Positions 42,806 to 54,974 of a DNA stretch of 64,000 bases are shown piece by piece. A model generated the notes under the pieces. It had not been told where the DNA came from and ran no database searches. It saw only the letters and a list, made by a program, of their open reading frames with translations. The DNA is from Stagonosporopsis chrysanthemi (taxonomy: Eukaryota > Ascomycota > Dothideomycetes > Pleosporales > Didymellaceae): NCBI GenBank assembly GCA_022560025.1, contig JAFISE010000123.1:23745-87744 (forward strand). The letters run 5' to 3'. Position numbers and translations under genes: made by a program. Within the stretch, counting starts at the first letter, position 1; each line of letters begins with the position of its first letter.

Positions 42806-44526
42806 CAGTCAACACTACCCGCCGCACCTCCAGCGCCGCCACCGCTTCCAGGTCTCCTTGCGGATCCCCCCCGACCAGCCGAGCCACAGTCTTTGTCCCT
42901 TCTTTCTTCGATGGCACGGCGAGCGCGTTCTCGCTGCTCAGACATTGTCGTCTCTGCACGAACAGCAGCTGCTGGTGCTGGAGATGACGTAGCAGGAGCT
43001 CGCGATCGCGGGGTGGGAGTCGGAGATCCAGCGGGAGTGGCGATTGCACGAAGCGGCGAAGGAGGGTACGCCGAGGTGGACGAAGCAACCGTTGTCGATC
43101 GTAGACGGCTGCTTGAACCCGACGAGTTGACCGTGGACGACCGCGGACGAGGGCTATTGGGTGTTGGTAGAGCCAAAAACCCACTGGACGATGGCACAGG
43201 CAGCAAACCCAGCGCCGACGCCAGGTTCTGCACCTGCGGTGGTGGCTCGCTCCACTGCTGGTTGTTCGACACCATGGCGAACCCGACCAGCACATCGTTC
43301 AGCACCTGCAGCGGCCACCCCACCGACGCCGGCCACGTGCTCCACGGGTGCGCGTCACCCGGCCCTGCAGCGATGTCTGCAGCTGGCGTCCGCTTCTTGG
43401 CCGCCGCATCCCGGTACCGCTTCGCCCAGGCCTTGAACTTGGCCACGTGTGGACAGTACGTCTCGATGTGGCTGGTGACGGCCGTCTCGCAGTCACCACC
43501 GGCGTCGAAACGGTCGCAGGCTGCGCAGCGGACCGAGGTCGAGCAAGTGTCAGCAGAGTGGTCGCGTCCACCGCACCGCGTGCAGCACTTCTCCGTGCCA
43601 TAGACCGCAGGCGAAGTGCTCCTGCTGCGCAGCTCGACGCGGTCGGCGACCTGCTGCATCGTCGGGTTGGTGCCCTTGCGCAGGCCGTCCGGCAGGATCA
43701 TCTGGATGGCGCACATCATCGTCCTCGCCGCGTCGTTGCACGCCGTGTGGTCGTCTAGGTGCTTGAACCCCAGCCTCTCGATCATCACCCGGAGCCCGAT
43801 CTCGTTCGCCTTCTGGTTCGCCGGCGGAATCCACAGCTGGACCTCTCGCGCCAAAGCTTGGGTGTCAACTTTGGCCACGACCGTGGCGTTGGCGTCGATG
43901 TCGTACTCGAGCCCCTTCTTGCTGGTGTTTTCCGTGTCGTGCTTGAGCGCATGACCGAGCAGGACGACTGGGCGCCTACAGCCCGCCAGCTCCGGGTCAG
44001 TGGTGATCTCCTGGTTGAACAGCGCGTCCAGAACCACACGCAGCTCCTTGAACGTCGCGAACCGCGTGTTTCCGAACCTGTTCCCCAGCGGCCCCAGGAA
44101 GTTTGCGCGGTTCGACTTCAGGTGCGCGTGCTCCACCACCCGGAAGTGGTGGAACTTCAGCGCCTCCTGCAGCCTGAACCCGTACGCCCCTGGGTTGCCG
44201 ACCTCTACCGCCGTCTTGCGGGCTATATAGTTGATGCCGAGCTCCGTCATCTGATCGGTGTTCAGCGTGTGCGACTCGGTGTCCACACAGACCACGACGG
44301 TGTGCTCGGCCAGAGAGCGGGCGATCGCGGGCGTCTTCGGGTGCACGATTCCATTCTTCGCCAGCGCCTCCTCGAGGATGGCCTTCTGGGGGAGGGTGGC
44401 GTAGAACCCCCTCAGTGCCGCCAGCCTCTCCTGTGGACTCGGCTTCTGCGCCTCGGCGGCCTTGGAAGCCCAGGAGACCGACATGCCTGTCCGGAGGATG
44501 GGACCGACCTTGCGTCTGTTAGCCAT
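42799..44526 (-). CDS. DEDDh 3'-5' exonuclease-like (Gfd2/YDR514C-type) protein with CCHC zinc knuckle
   Basis: This is a single-exon gene of 575 aa. Residues about 74-275 form an RNase H-like DEDDh exonuclease domain. Motif I is VVCVDTES (Asp82, Glu84), motif II is LLGHALKHD (Asp197), and motif III is HTACND (His260, Asp265), so all five acidic/His catalytic positions can be assigned. The domain most resembles the Gfd2/YDR514C-like family. At residues 315-328 sits CTRCGGRDHSADTC, an exact Cx2Cx4Hx4C retroviral-type zinc knuckle, followed by a second Cys/His-rich stretch (CAACDRF...ETYCPHVAKF). The last 150 residues are Pro/Ser/Arg-rich. It is probably a nucleic-acid-binding nuclease; the substrate is unknown. 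It borders a repeat-rich, gene-free region. Confidence 0.8.
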   Translation of the reverse strand: MANRRKVGPILRTGMSVSWASKAAEAQKPSPQERLAALRGFYATLPQKAILEEALAKNGIVHPKTPAIARSLAEHTVVVCVDTESHTLNTDQMTELGINYIARKTAVEVGNPGAYGFRLQEALKFHHFRVVEHAHLKSNRANFLGPLGNRFGNTRFATFKELRVVLDALFNQEITTDPELAGCRRPVVLLGHALKHDTENTSKKGLEYDIDANATVVAKVDTQALAREVQLWIPPANQKANEIGLRVMIERLGFKHLDDHTACNDAARTMMCAIQMILPDGLRKGTNPTMQQVADRVELRSRSTSPAVYGTEKCCTRCGGRDHSADTCSTSVRCAACDRFDAGGDCETAVTSHIETYCPHVAKFKAWAKRYRDAAAKKRTPAADIAAGPGDAHPWSTWPASVGWPLQVLNDVLVGFAMVSNNQQWSEPPPQVQNLASALGLLPVPSSSGFLALPTPNSPRPRSSTVNSSGSSSRLRSTTVASSTSAYPPSPLRAIATPAGSPTPTPRSRAPATSSPAPAAAVRAETTMSEQRERARRAIEERRDKDCGSAGRGGSARRPGSGGGAGGAAGSVDWW

Positions 44527-44586
44527 GATGGTCGAAACTTTTCGGGATTGTACTTACCGGATGGTGTAGGTAGAGTTGGGGTGCGG

Positions 44587-44593
44587 TATATAA
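44587..44593 (-). promoter_or_regulatory. TATA box of the DEDDh nuclease gene
   Basis: A TATATAA-type element lies 61-67 bp upstream of the ATG at 44526, a suitable distance for a short-leader transcript. A consensus-like donor (GGTAAGTA on the minus strand) lies between it and the ATG, without a matching acceptor. Confidence 0.45.
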
Positions 44594-44903
44594 GGCCGTC
44601 CGAGGCCTGCCGACCAGTTTGCTATCGAGCTACCCTGATGGAGTCAGCACGTCAAGTTGCTTGTGCAGTATCGCAATTGCGTACCTGGGGTGGCTACAAA
44701 CAGCGCGGCTTTACTCTGCAGAGCAAATATACTGACGGCGCGTGAGTACAGGGGGGACAATCAACACTGAACCTAGCAACTTACTAAGGGTGCGTCCGAA
44801 GACGTCGAGACCAGAACAGCGAGCAGCGGTGCATAATTCTCGAGTCCACCAAGACCCTGTGAAAAGCAGCGGGGAGACGGCGAGATGGCGAAATGGAAAG
44901 AGT

Positions 44904-44946
44904 CCAAGTCGAAAAAGTCGAAGTCGAAAAGTCGAAGTCGAAAGTT
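44904..44946. repeat. Short AAGTCG-type repeat
   Basis: Alternating AAGTCGAA and AGTCGA units run for about 43 bp with few changes. Confidence 0.6.
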
Positions 44947-46268
44947 GAGAACGCCTTTGCTGTCGGGTAGTTGGAGGGGAACAACCAGCTCCCTCGCCCT
45001 GAAAAAGGGCGTTGTATACACTGTGTGGATCCCGCAGCGAAAGCACGGTGAAAGATCGCTTCCCTGGGGGGGCGGTGCTGTTCAGGCACCACGGCCTGTG
45101 CACGCACCCGCATCGAAGCCGGAAAAGTTCTGCACCGGTGAGGCCGCCATGGTGGGGGAGGGGGGGGTGCTTCACTCTGGCCCTGCCCGTGTGTTCCGGC
45201 TGATCATTGTCGTCGTCGCTGTCGCTGTCTCGGTGGAGAGAGAGACGAGAGAGACGAAAGACGCATTCGGAATTGGGTGGGCGTAACGGTGCCACCCACT
45301 GTGAAATGGAAGACCCGGCGACATGACACGGCGAGACAATGGCGGATGAGCCTCAGCCTATACCCCCTCCCGTCGTGCCGGGTACCGCACACCCACGCTC
45401 CCCTCCGGCGCTGGGCACCGCGCTCCTTCCTCTTCCTTCTTGTGCGGGACGTCTCGTCCCATCCATCCTTACCAAGCTGATATATATAGAGAGAGAAGAA
45501 ACGACGAAGGGAAGAAATTGATGTAGGGATCTCCATGGTGCGGGGGGCGGAGGTCCTTTTATGCTTGCATGCATGATGTTGGGACGCACGTGACTGCCAG
45601 TGCTCACGAGGATGGTGGTGGTGTAGCAAGCGCAGCACAAGCGCCGTCTGTCACAAGACGCTTCACCCAGTCGTGTGGTGGTGATACATACGAGACCATG
45701 CTGTGTGTCACAATACAATCCTGGCTCTTGGGTAGCCAGCGGGGGGAATAGAAAGACCACAGGCTGAGAGCAAGCCGCGGAGACCGAGCTGCGGATCTTG
45801 TCCCCCAGCTCTGGAGGAGGAGATGCAGAGACGGAGCGCGGGAGTCGTGGTAGCCCACTGACTTTCTTTTCGTTCAGGAGAGAAAGAGGAACAGCCGTCT
45901 CTGGGCGATATTGCACCGCTACCTCTCCCCCCGCACAAGCAGCCGTCGTAAGACTCACACGGCAATCACGCGTGGTCCCCCCTTTTTGTGTGCATGCGGT
46001 GCGCGGAGAGCGTTGGATCTGTTGCACGCACCACGCGACCCCGCTCCGGCAGCAAGCGATGGCAATGGCAATAACTTTGTGGTTGTCGCGGGCAGGCAGG
46101 TGGGAGGAGCAAACTACGCCTGATACCTGTCTGGTACAATGGTTGGCCTTTTGGACTGGTGATTACTGCTGTACTGCCTGCCTCCTCTTCTGACCTGGGT
46201 GGTGGATGATGAGAAAGGGGAGAGGGGGAGCGGAAAGGGGGGACCAGTGGGGGTTGTTTGTTGCTGAG

Positions 46269-46420
46269 AGATGGATGGATGGATGAACGGACGAAAAATG
46301 AATGAATGAATGGATAGATGAACGAAGAATAAATGAATGCACAGAGGGATGGACGAATGAACAAAATGAACGAATGAACAAAATGAAAGAAAGAATGGAT
46401 GGATGCATGGATGAATGAAA
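46269..46420. repeat. Degenerate ATGR-type tetranucleotide microsatellite
   Basis: About 150 bp are built from GGAT, GAAT and GAAC tetramers (ATGGATGG, ATGAATGA, GAACAAAATGAA). The purine-rich plus strand creates long open frames on the minus strand that should not be annotated as genes. Confidence 0.8.
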
Positions 46421-47781
46421 CCCCCCGATAACGGTATATATACACAGCTGCCAGAAATGTTTGGACTTTGTATCTTGCCTGAGTCCGACTCACAACCGGA
46501 CGTAATGGTGTCGAACCAAAGAAACCCCTTTGACGCATTTATCCGGCCCCTTTGTCCCCTGTTCTGTCTTCGAATAGTGCACTCCGCGCCGTACGGCATC
46601 GTGTGGTGTGGCGTTGTCGGATTTCGTCTTTGTCTGATCAGCTGGACCCAAGCTTTGTCTGTGTTGGGTCTCTGCTTGCGTGGAGATTTTTTTGTCTCGC
46701 CGCCTTCTTTGTCTCGCTGTGAAATTATCGCTGGTTTTGCAAAAACGAAAAACAAATTACAAGGGGGAAAAAAAAGATACCGATGCGGCATTCCAACTCG
46801 CATATCCCTGTAGAGGCGCTGTCGAAACGTGGAACATCAAATCGTTATGTCTCTAATCGTGATGTGTCTACGCTGTACATTCGCTTCCTACAGCTAGTTA
46901 TCCACACACACACCCGGCGCGCGCCGGAGCACACTCCCGCCCCTCATGTGCTGAATGCTAATCAGCGGTATGATGGGGTGTCCAGATGCCATGTATTAGA
47001 CGTCACGAGTCCATCCAGAGACGGGAGAATTGAGGAAGGAGGATGGTGGTGGTGGTGGTAGGTTTGAGCGCGATAGTTGTATGTCAGGAAGAGGATGGAA
47101 GTCTTTGATGGTGATAGATTGGCCAAGGTGGTCATCCTTGTTTTGAAATATTTGTGGGCAAATGTGTCACAGATTTTGTATATGGTATTGGAGCCGGGTC
47201 GAAGTAGGGTGGAATACGTGGTGCGAGATCAAGCTGCGTATTGGGAGCTTGACGGAGGCGTGGGGAAGTGGACGGGAGTAGTGGAGTGGCGTGATAGCGG
47301 GATGGCGGGGCGATTAGATGGGGGAAGTGAGATGGGGAGGACGTGATGGAGGAGGAGGAAGGAGTCTTCAAGATGGGAGTGCAGATGGGGACAGGGGCAG
47401 AGATGACGTGGCGAATGCAGGGCTCAGCTACAATACACCGAATTATGTGACGACCTGGACTTGGTGGGATGCTGCAGAGGGAGTATCGGGTCCCGACTGT
47501 GGCGGATGCTGTGTTGGATAGTGTGGGATCGTGTCTTTCGAAGCGAGTAGAACATGTAGAGGAACGTGATATCTGGGATTGTTCGTCTTCTTCAGTAATT
47601 ACAGGTGACTTGATACACAAGACCGATGAGCAATTGGTAGTTAGTAAATGATAATTGTATTGCGTTTCGTTTCGTCTCATCTGGTCTAGTAGCTTCATTA
47701 TCCCACAACCCGTCCAGCCCCAACGCCTGCAAATGCCCCGCCACTCTTCCCTCCATCTGCCCTGACTCGGACCCCGCCACT

Positions 47782-50700
47782 TCATTTCCGCGGCAACTCC
47801 CAAAACACCTGCTTGAAGATCTTCTTACTGTTGAACAGATTCACAAGCCTCAACCGCTCGTTGTCCAAATGTGCACTGTCACTCGCCTGACCGCACGGCA
47901 AATGCGCCGCAGGGGCGCCGAATTCCTTCTCTAGGAAACGGATGCTGGGGATACTGCCGCCCTCGCGGATGAAGAGCGGTTTGACCTTAACAGGCACCTG
48001 AGCGGAATTGTGTGAGGACGAAGGGCGCGACAGCGAAGTTTCGGGGTCAGAGGAATTAGCAAGCGTGTTGGACGTCGCGAGGGGGGGTTTGGAGCCCGGG
48101 CTGAGCGGGGAGAGTTGGTGCGTCAGGGCGTTGGCGGTCGAGGGGCGGCGCGGCGTGAGTGTCGGTGCCCAGACGTCGGTGATGGCGCGCGACAGCGTCT
48201 GGAAGATCTCGTTCGTGTAGTCGCCCAGCCAGGGCTCGGCGACGTGGTCGATGGTGACGGAGAGGTTGTTTTTGCTCTCGAGCTCTGAGAACTCGGAGGC
48301 TAGAAAGGATTGCAGCGAAGAAGCGACGTCGGAAGCTTCTTGATTGGGAACTAGGCGGATGGAGAGCGCGGCCTTGGCGAGGCGTGGGATGATGGTTGAA
48401 TTCTCTGGGCCTGAGGTCTGGAAGCGGTGGATGGTGAGGGAGGCTTCGCGCCAACGTCGCATGAGGGACTGTGCGAGCTCTTCTGGGTCGCCCAGATCGG
48501 GATTGTTACGGAGGAGGGTTTGTGTGATCTCGGTGTAGAGTTCCTTCTCGCCTTCTGCGAGAGGAAGTATTGGGTCATAGAATCCGGGGATCTGGACTTT
48601 GCCGTGGCGGCCGGTCAGCTTGGACAGAAGCATGACGAGGTCCTTCAGCGGCTCGTCGAGCAACGCACTGCCGTCGACACCACTGTGCAGATCTGGATGC
48701 TCGCTCTCGACCTGCACGGTGGCGTGAATAACACCTCGCAGACCGTAGGTGATGCACGGTACGTGATCGTCGAGCCAGTAGCTGTTGGCCAACAGAATCC
48801 AATCCACGTCGCCAATCAGGTCCTTCTTCGCCTGCACAGCCTTCTCGAACCCGCGAGAGCCGCTTTCTTCTTCTCCCTCGATCAGGAAGATGATGTCAGC
48901 GTCGAGACTTTGCTCATTCGCCAGCTCGTGTGCGGCGTATATGGCGGCCATTATGGGTCCTTTGTTATCAGAGACACCCCGACCATACAGATAGCCACCC
49001 TCGCCAGTGAGTGCGAATGGGTCGTGTTTCCACTTGCCATGTTCGTTCTCGGCAGGAATAACATCGTAGTGGCCGTAAAAGAGGATCTTCTTCCGTGATG
49101 CGGCCGTTGCAGGATTCCCTCTGAATTTCGCAAACACGATTGGATTGTACGGCTCGCTGGTGTTGATCATCTCAGTAACGGCACCAAAGTTCTGGAACAC
49201 GGAGCGCAGGTAGGAGGCGCCCCGCCTGCAGTCTGCACGGTACTTGGGCAGCGATGAGACGGTCCGGAAGTTCACGAATTGGCTCAGCGATTCTACCATC
49301 AGATCTGCGTTGCGTTAGCGCAGCCAGTGACGATCAAGCACGTGTACGTACCGTTGTTGCTTCTTCTTGCAGCGGCCTGGGGCTCCGCGCAGTCCCGCAC
49401 TTCCCAAATGACGATTGTGTTGTCATTTCCACCTGTCACTAAAGTGGGCTTGTCGTTGTACATTGTGTATGCAGACGCCAAGATTAGTCCGTTGTGGGCC
49501 TTGAAAGTTGACATGGTCTCGTAGTGCTCGTTAAATTTCTGGGATGGTCAGTAGATTGTTGTAATTCAACCGCTCCGCCATACTGACATGCACAAAGCCA
49601 GACTTGCCACCAGCAAACAGGACACCAGCTCCCAACGTCAGGGTGTGAACGTCGCCGGTGCTCGCTTTCAGACTCCTGACCAGCTGCCGTGTCTCCAGAT
49701 CCCAGACATTGATCTCGCCATCAAAACGTCCGCTGTAGAGGAACGAGCCTTCACGTGCGAGAGACAGAATTGACTCGCCTTCTTCTCTGCCATCTTCGAG
49801 TGCACAGATGTTCGAGATCAGGCCGCCTCTTGAAGAGTCAATGCGCCATAGCAGAATGCGCCCATCGCCTCCTCCAGAAACTAGCACCTCTTCCGAGGGC
49901 GCTTCTGGCAAGATGCCCTTGCCCAACAGCATGCAGTGAACATAGCCGTAGTGGGCAAACTGGTAGATGTCCTGGCCAGCAATTTGCAGTTCCTGTCCCC
50001 CCACAGCATCTCGCGGCTTGGTGTCTGCACCGAACGGTTTCGGTGTTTGGGCGCCGCCGGGGCCAAGCGAGTCGAAGAAACGGTTCTTGCGCTGGGAGGG
50101 GTGCGATGCGAGGGCGGGCCGTGGGCGAGAATCCTTCTCCTTCAAGTCATACCACTGTATGCTCGTGTTCTGGGCGCCGAGGTAGACCGTGTGGTGAAAG
50201 GACGAGTATGCGACGCAGAAGATGTCGCCGATGTCATAGGGCGACCACAGCGCGTAGAGATGGCCGAAGCCAGATGCGCTCCAGACCTGATAGGTGAGCA
50301 CGTGAGCGTCTTGGAGGAGAATTTGAGCGGCATACGTTTACGATAGGGTCTGTAGCGCTGGAGAACAGCAACTTTTTGTCTTGCGACAGACACAGGCCGA
50401 GCACGCTGCCCTTGTGCGCCTGGATGACTCGCCGGCGCTCATACGTGTCGAGGCTGTAGACCTGCGAGATGTCAACGTTAGATCTCACATACCTCACACG
50501 CCCAACCTACTAGAATTTCTCCTCCCTGCGTGCCGGCAAATATGTACTGCGAAGACACAGCAAGCGCGAGGATCGACTTGTCGTGCTTCATGCGATGCGA
50601 CAGCGCGGGCGTGCGGCTGTCTCTAGGCACCCCCTCCCCAATGCCGTTGCTGGAGCTTCTCTCATGGCTCGGCGGTCCTGTCATGGGCATGGTCAGCCAG

Positions 50701-51161
50701 GCCTCACCCAAATATGGTGGTTGTGCATTTTCCAAGTCGCGGTGGGACTCATGCAGGCGAAAGCTGCTGCGATGACGGAGTTCCCAGGGTCCAGTCGCAT
50801 GGCACCCCACCACACTAGCCTGCCGCCGACAGCTCGCTCTCTACAGACCGACTCTCCTTTACTCACCTCTCAGTCCTATCATGCCCTTTGCACTGCTCAT
50901 CGTGTCCTGCGCGGTAATGGAGCGCGCGTACTGACACATGGCGACAGCTCTCCCTTGGGCGCTGCACGCCGACAGCAGCGAGGAGGGAAAGAAGGGCGAG
51001 GGTTCGTCGTCAGCAGCTGGTTGTGGCTGTGTCCAGGAGCCTTTCAGTTGATGGTACGCTGTAAGGACCGGCTCGACATCGTCGTCAAAGGAGGTGACAG
51101 ATGCAGACTCATGTTCACTCGACGTCTCCTCAGGGGAGCTTGAGCTATGATGCTCGGACAT
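47782..51161 (-). CDS. DUG2: Dug2-like glutathione degradosome subunit (WD40 + M20 peptidase)
   Basis: The minus-strand model has exons 51161..50867, 50677..50511, 50461..50336, 50286..49588, 49538..49352 and 49304..47782; 998 aa in frame. The architecture matches yeast Dug2: an acidic Ser-rich N-terminus, WD40 repeats at about residues 110-480 (LALAVSSQYIFAGTQGGEIL, VLVSGGGDGRILLWRID, LVTGGNDNTIVIWEV), and then an M20 metallopeptidase domain from about residue 493. Metal and catalytic residues are visible in GHYDVIPAE, GRGVSDNKGP and EGEEESGSRG. With Dug3 and Dug1 it degrades glutathione independently of gamma-glutamyl transpeptidase; it is cytosolic. Five introns: the first is 189 nt (GTGAGT to ATGACAG, with GGCTGACC branch), the others 47-49 nt. 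Without splicing it would look like separate WD40 and peptidase genes. Confidence 0.92.
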
Positions 51162-52733
51162 GGTAACATTTCACCGCTCTGTGCGTATGGCGAGCGAGGT
51201 CCCTTGAATGGTGTGATCACCTCAGGATAGAGTGGCAGTACAAGGCAGACCAACATCCCCAGTCAGAAGTCGCAGCAGCATCGCGTATCTTTATTGATCG
51301 TGTTTGCCTTTTGCTGCTTGTTCCGGGACAGCGCATGCATTCACGAATGTTGTGCTTGTCACGGGGATGTGGTTGCACTCGCCATAGGTCTGCTTCTGCA
51401 TTGGCTGGCAGAGCGAAGAGAACGAAACATTGGCGACGTCAGCACGTGTCGAGGCTGCAGAGGATGTGTCTGGTCTCTGAATGGTTCACACAAATATCGT
51501 GAACACATTGCTCCTGTTGCTGTTGGTCTGCCAGTCGGTCGTTGTCGTGCATGAGGCTGCCGTGCTTAGGCTTGCGGGCCGCCAGGTCGCGATCGGCGGT
51601 GTTGTGTGAGCAGCCTTCTGTGTGTGGGTGCTTCCGGGCCACAACGCGGTCGCTTTCTCGGTCTGCGCTGATTGACAGCGTTTTGCAACTTTTATTGCAA
51701 TCGTCAACGGGCTTGAGTCAGTCCAGAGTCGGTCCAGTCAGTCAGGCCTCACTCGTAAGCCGGCGAGGCAATTCTTTCAGCTTCCAACATCGATTACTAT
51801 ATATGCTCAGTCCTTACGTATGCCTCCTTGCATGCTCTACACAATCAAGACTTCAGAGTAGTCTCGACCGCACCGCCACAGTGGCTGATCAGGTTTTGTA
51901 GACGCGTGGGCATGCGCTCAGCTGGCATGGACAAGCCCCAGCGGCCCAGCCACCTTTTGTAACCCTTGGGCCGATCTGTGACAGCACTCACCGAAAGTAC
52001 CTCCTGATATCAGTTTGGGCAGCAACGACGCTGTCGCTGCACGCGCACTATCCGAACATGCTGCGTCCTGTCATCAGCGTGCGTGAGCGGCTTTGCCGCC
52101 AACCTCCCCCACGGGCGACACGTCTGTGGGTGTTTTCTAGGGCTGCAGGCGCACGCTTCGTTACCGCTTGCGATTCGCGGCGTTACGCTGCCCGCATAGT
52201 CGGCCAGCCTCCATGGAGCCGAGCGTGGATGGACCTGTGAGCTGGCGACACGCCAACAAACCACCTGCAGCAGCCGCCTTCCCCGGCTTTCCCTGTAGCA
52301 GACGAACGAATGCCTGCGCGAGACGTCGCACTGTCACGATAGACCTCCGGGGCTCAGCGCCGCTACTGGAGCTGTCTCGGCCGGCAATTTGGGGTCTTTC
52401 AGCGCTCTTACCGGCTGCCCCTCCTCACTGGCAGCGTCGACCAGGCCCGCAAGACGCCTCACTCAGTGTGTATTCTTCCTACCTCACCCACTTGCCCTGC
52501 TCCACCGTGAACTCTGAATAAAGACCGCCGCCTGTCCTCCGCCGGACTGGCATTCCATGTGGAGCTGTGGAGCGCACGAGCAAGCTACCCGCTTCCGAAG
52601 CATTGATGATTCCTGACCGCCTCGTCCTTGGGTAGATCAAGTACTGCGCGCCGCCGTTGCACGTCAGACGCTGTGCCACTCATCTTAACGCCGCAGTGCA
52701 GCTGCAGGGAATCCTCACCTACATTCGGTCGCA
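51162..52733. other. Gene-free gap of 1.6 kb
   Basis: This is the divergent promoter region between DUG2 and the conserved unknown gene. Short overlapping frames only; no tRNA-like or repeat structure was noticed. Confidence 0.45.
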
Positions 52734-54160
52734 ATGGGTGTCGGCGAAACCATCACTGTCATCAACAAGTCGGGCAAAGTCGTGAGCAGTGTGCGTGCAC
52801 TTGCACTACTACCGATTAGATACGAGCCTCACTAACGTCTCCACAGAGCAAGCACATTGTTGGTGTCTTCAAGGAGGCCAAAGCAGCCTACCGCGAGCGC
52901 AAGGCTGAGATCAAGGCCGAGCGCGATGCCGCTCTGCGCGAGAAGCATGCCCTGAGTAGGGGCCTTGAGGCCCTGCGCATCGAAGATGATGTTCAGTCGC
53001 GCGCATCCTCACACAGATCCTCGCACTCCAGGGCAACACACCGCTCCAAGTCACATCACCAGAAGTCGCCCCGTCCGGATGGGCGACCGCCTCTGGAGCG
53101 CGGCTACACGGACAGCTTTTACGCAAACGAAACCCCGCGCAGCAGCCGCCATCGGTTTGAAGTTGACCTTGCTGGTAGTGCCCATGAGGGGCACATGAGG
53201 GAACTCGCTCGGCGGAACTCGGACCAGGTCCCATCGTCCCCACGTCAGACCAAGCGCTCCAACACAGAAACGTACATCGATATGGACCTGGCGTACGGTG
53301 ACGTTCCTCCGCCGCTACCCGACAAGAAGTACGATGATGGCGAGCTTAAGGAAAAGGCTTCCAAGATCACTATGCTCCTTGACGAAGCCAACTGCTTGCA
53401 ACACACCGTAACTACCATGATCGAGAACCTGCAGAAGAACCCTGATGCCCTTGCTGCTGTGTCTCTAACCCTTGCCGAAATCAGTGCTATCGTCGGCAAA
53501 ATGGGCCCTGGCGTTCTCACAACCCTCAAGGGGTCCTTCCCCGCCGTTGCCGCCCTGCTCATGAGCCCGCATTTCATGATCGCTGGTGGGGTCGCAGTCG
53601 GTGTCACCATCGTCGCGCTGGGCGGCTACAAGATTATCAAGAAGATCCAGGCACAGAAGGAAGAAGAGATCGCCATTGGCGGTCCAGTACAGATGCCCAT
53701 TCCAATGGCTGCCCGCGCAATCGAAGAGCCCTACCAACTTGACGAGCTCGAGACGCGCGAACTGAGCCGCATCGACATGTGGCGGCGCGGTATCGCGGAC
53801 GTCGAAGCCGAAAGCTCCGGCTGCAGCGTCGACGGCGAGTTCATCACGCCTGGCGCCACGCGCCAGCTCGTAGACGCCGGCATCCTAGACGAAGACGACA
53901 TCAAGTCGCGCCGCAGCGCAAAGATCAGAGACGACAGGAGCGAGCGCCCCAAGCCGCACCGCACGCGCTCCGAGGCTCACTCAGTCCGCTCCGAGGCTCG
54001 ATCAGTCCGCTCTGATGCAAGATCTGAGCGCAGCGCCCACACCAGCAAGACCTCAGGCACACATCGCAGCAAGACGGCCAAAGAGGGCAGCAGTCGCAAA
54101 AAGGAAAAGGAGCCGTCGCTCATGAAACAGCTTTTCCGCTCCAAGACCACTGCCTACTGA
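52734..54160 (+). CDS. Conserved Pezizomycotina protein of unknown function
   Basis: The model is join(52734..52790,52847..54160), 456 aa. The N-terminus MGVGETITVINKSGKVVSS followed by SKHIVGVFKEAKAAYRERK is a pattern I recognise from uncharacterised proteins shared by many filamentous ascomycetes. MG at the start could allow N-myristoylation. A charged helix (residues about 20-60) and a Ser/His/Arg-rich region are followed by a predicted helix near ELKEKASKITMLLDEANC. A hydrophobic, Gly-rich segment follows at about residues 251-285 (SPHFMIAGGVAVGVTIVALG). The tail has repeats of the type RSEAHSVRSEARSVRSDARS. The intron (56 nt) is GTGCGT...CCACAG with CACTAACG. Role unknown; membrane association is likely. 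Confidence 0.82.
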
Positions 54161-54974
54161 ACGAAAACCGCGATACGAACATGCGAACTCGCATATCCCG
54201 TCCTCTTCATTTCTGCTAGCGTTCCGCAACCCTGCATGTCACATCTTCGATTCCTTACCTCGTCTCTCGTCCCATTTTTGCTACGTCCTTCCATATACCA
54301 TAGACCGAGCCTCCCAGGCCGCTCTTTGCATCGACGCATTCTCTCTCACATCGGCATGACTGGGCGTTTGTGGTGCTTTTGCTCGTTTTGCTCCTCTACG
54401 ACGACGTTTAGTCTGAGATACGTTATATTGTGCTATGTAAGAACCACGAAACGAACTAAAATGAATATGAAAGTCATCTACTGCTTATTGATCTTCTTCT
54501 CCTTCTTCGTCGTTACGGTTTTGCAGTGGCTATGGAAGCGCTAAGGCGTGCATTGGCTGATCCGTACAGGAGACGCGTGGACATGGGTGCTCCGACACTG
54601 CAGTCGATCCTGCGATGAGCGTTGGCAAGGCTGACTCTTGCATCTGCCTTGCATGGCCACACTGTGGGCTGTGCAGTTCGTCTCACTTGTTGTACCCCGC
54701 TTCAGTATACATAATTTGTGCTACTATCTTGCGTTCAGACGTGATTCTCTGCTACAGCCCACCAACCTTCTCTTCTGTATGCTCGCTAATTCCTTTAGTC
54801 AGGACTGACATCGAAGATTGAGGAAACGAGTCGTCCTGTTCTTATTCTTTTGATTGAGGCAAAGGTCATCCAACGCCCTTCCGATCGGCTACGCCGCCCA
54901 ACCCCGCTTTGCGCTTCACAACAACTGTTGCGAACGCAGCATCAAGAACTCCAAGACTCATTGAAAGGCCCACA
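54161..54974. other. Intergenic region
   Basis: This includes the 3' untranslated side of the preceding gene and the promoter of the next. A small hydrophobic frame (54236-54544) has no support as a gene. Confidence 0.45.

Larger units (their letters stand above)
44594..47781. other. Gene-free, simple-repeat-rich region of 3.2 kb
   Basis: Many frames of 60-230 codons overlap on both strands. None shows a domain, and several are translations of simple repeats (for example Ser/Phe/Ile/His-rich frames from the tetranucleotide tract). Sub-features are a GTCGAA-type repeat near 44904-44946, a short TA/GA run near 45480, a tetranucleotide tract near 46269-46420 and a TGG run near 47043-47060. There is no terminal repeat or polymerase remnant. 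Confidence 0.5.

Noticed and set aside
46163..46803. Long minus-strand frames rich in Ser, Phe, Ile and His
   Set aside because: They are translations of the ATGR tetranucleotide microsatellite and flanks; composition is purely repeat-driven.
47782..49299. Stand-alone M20 peptidase gene
   Set aside because: The frame continues through a good intron into WD40 exons; the combined order is that of Dug2.
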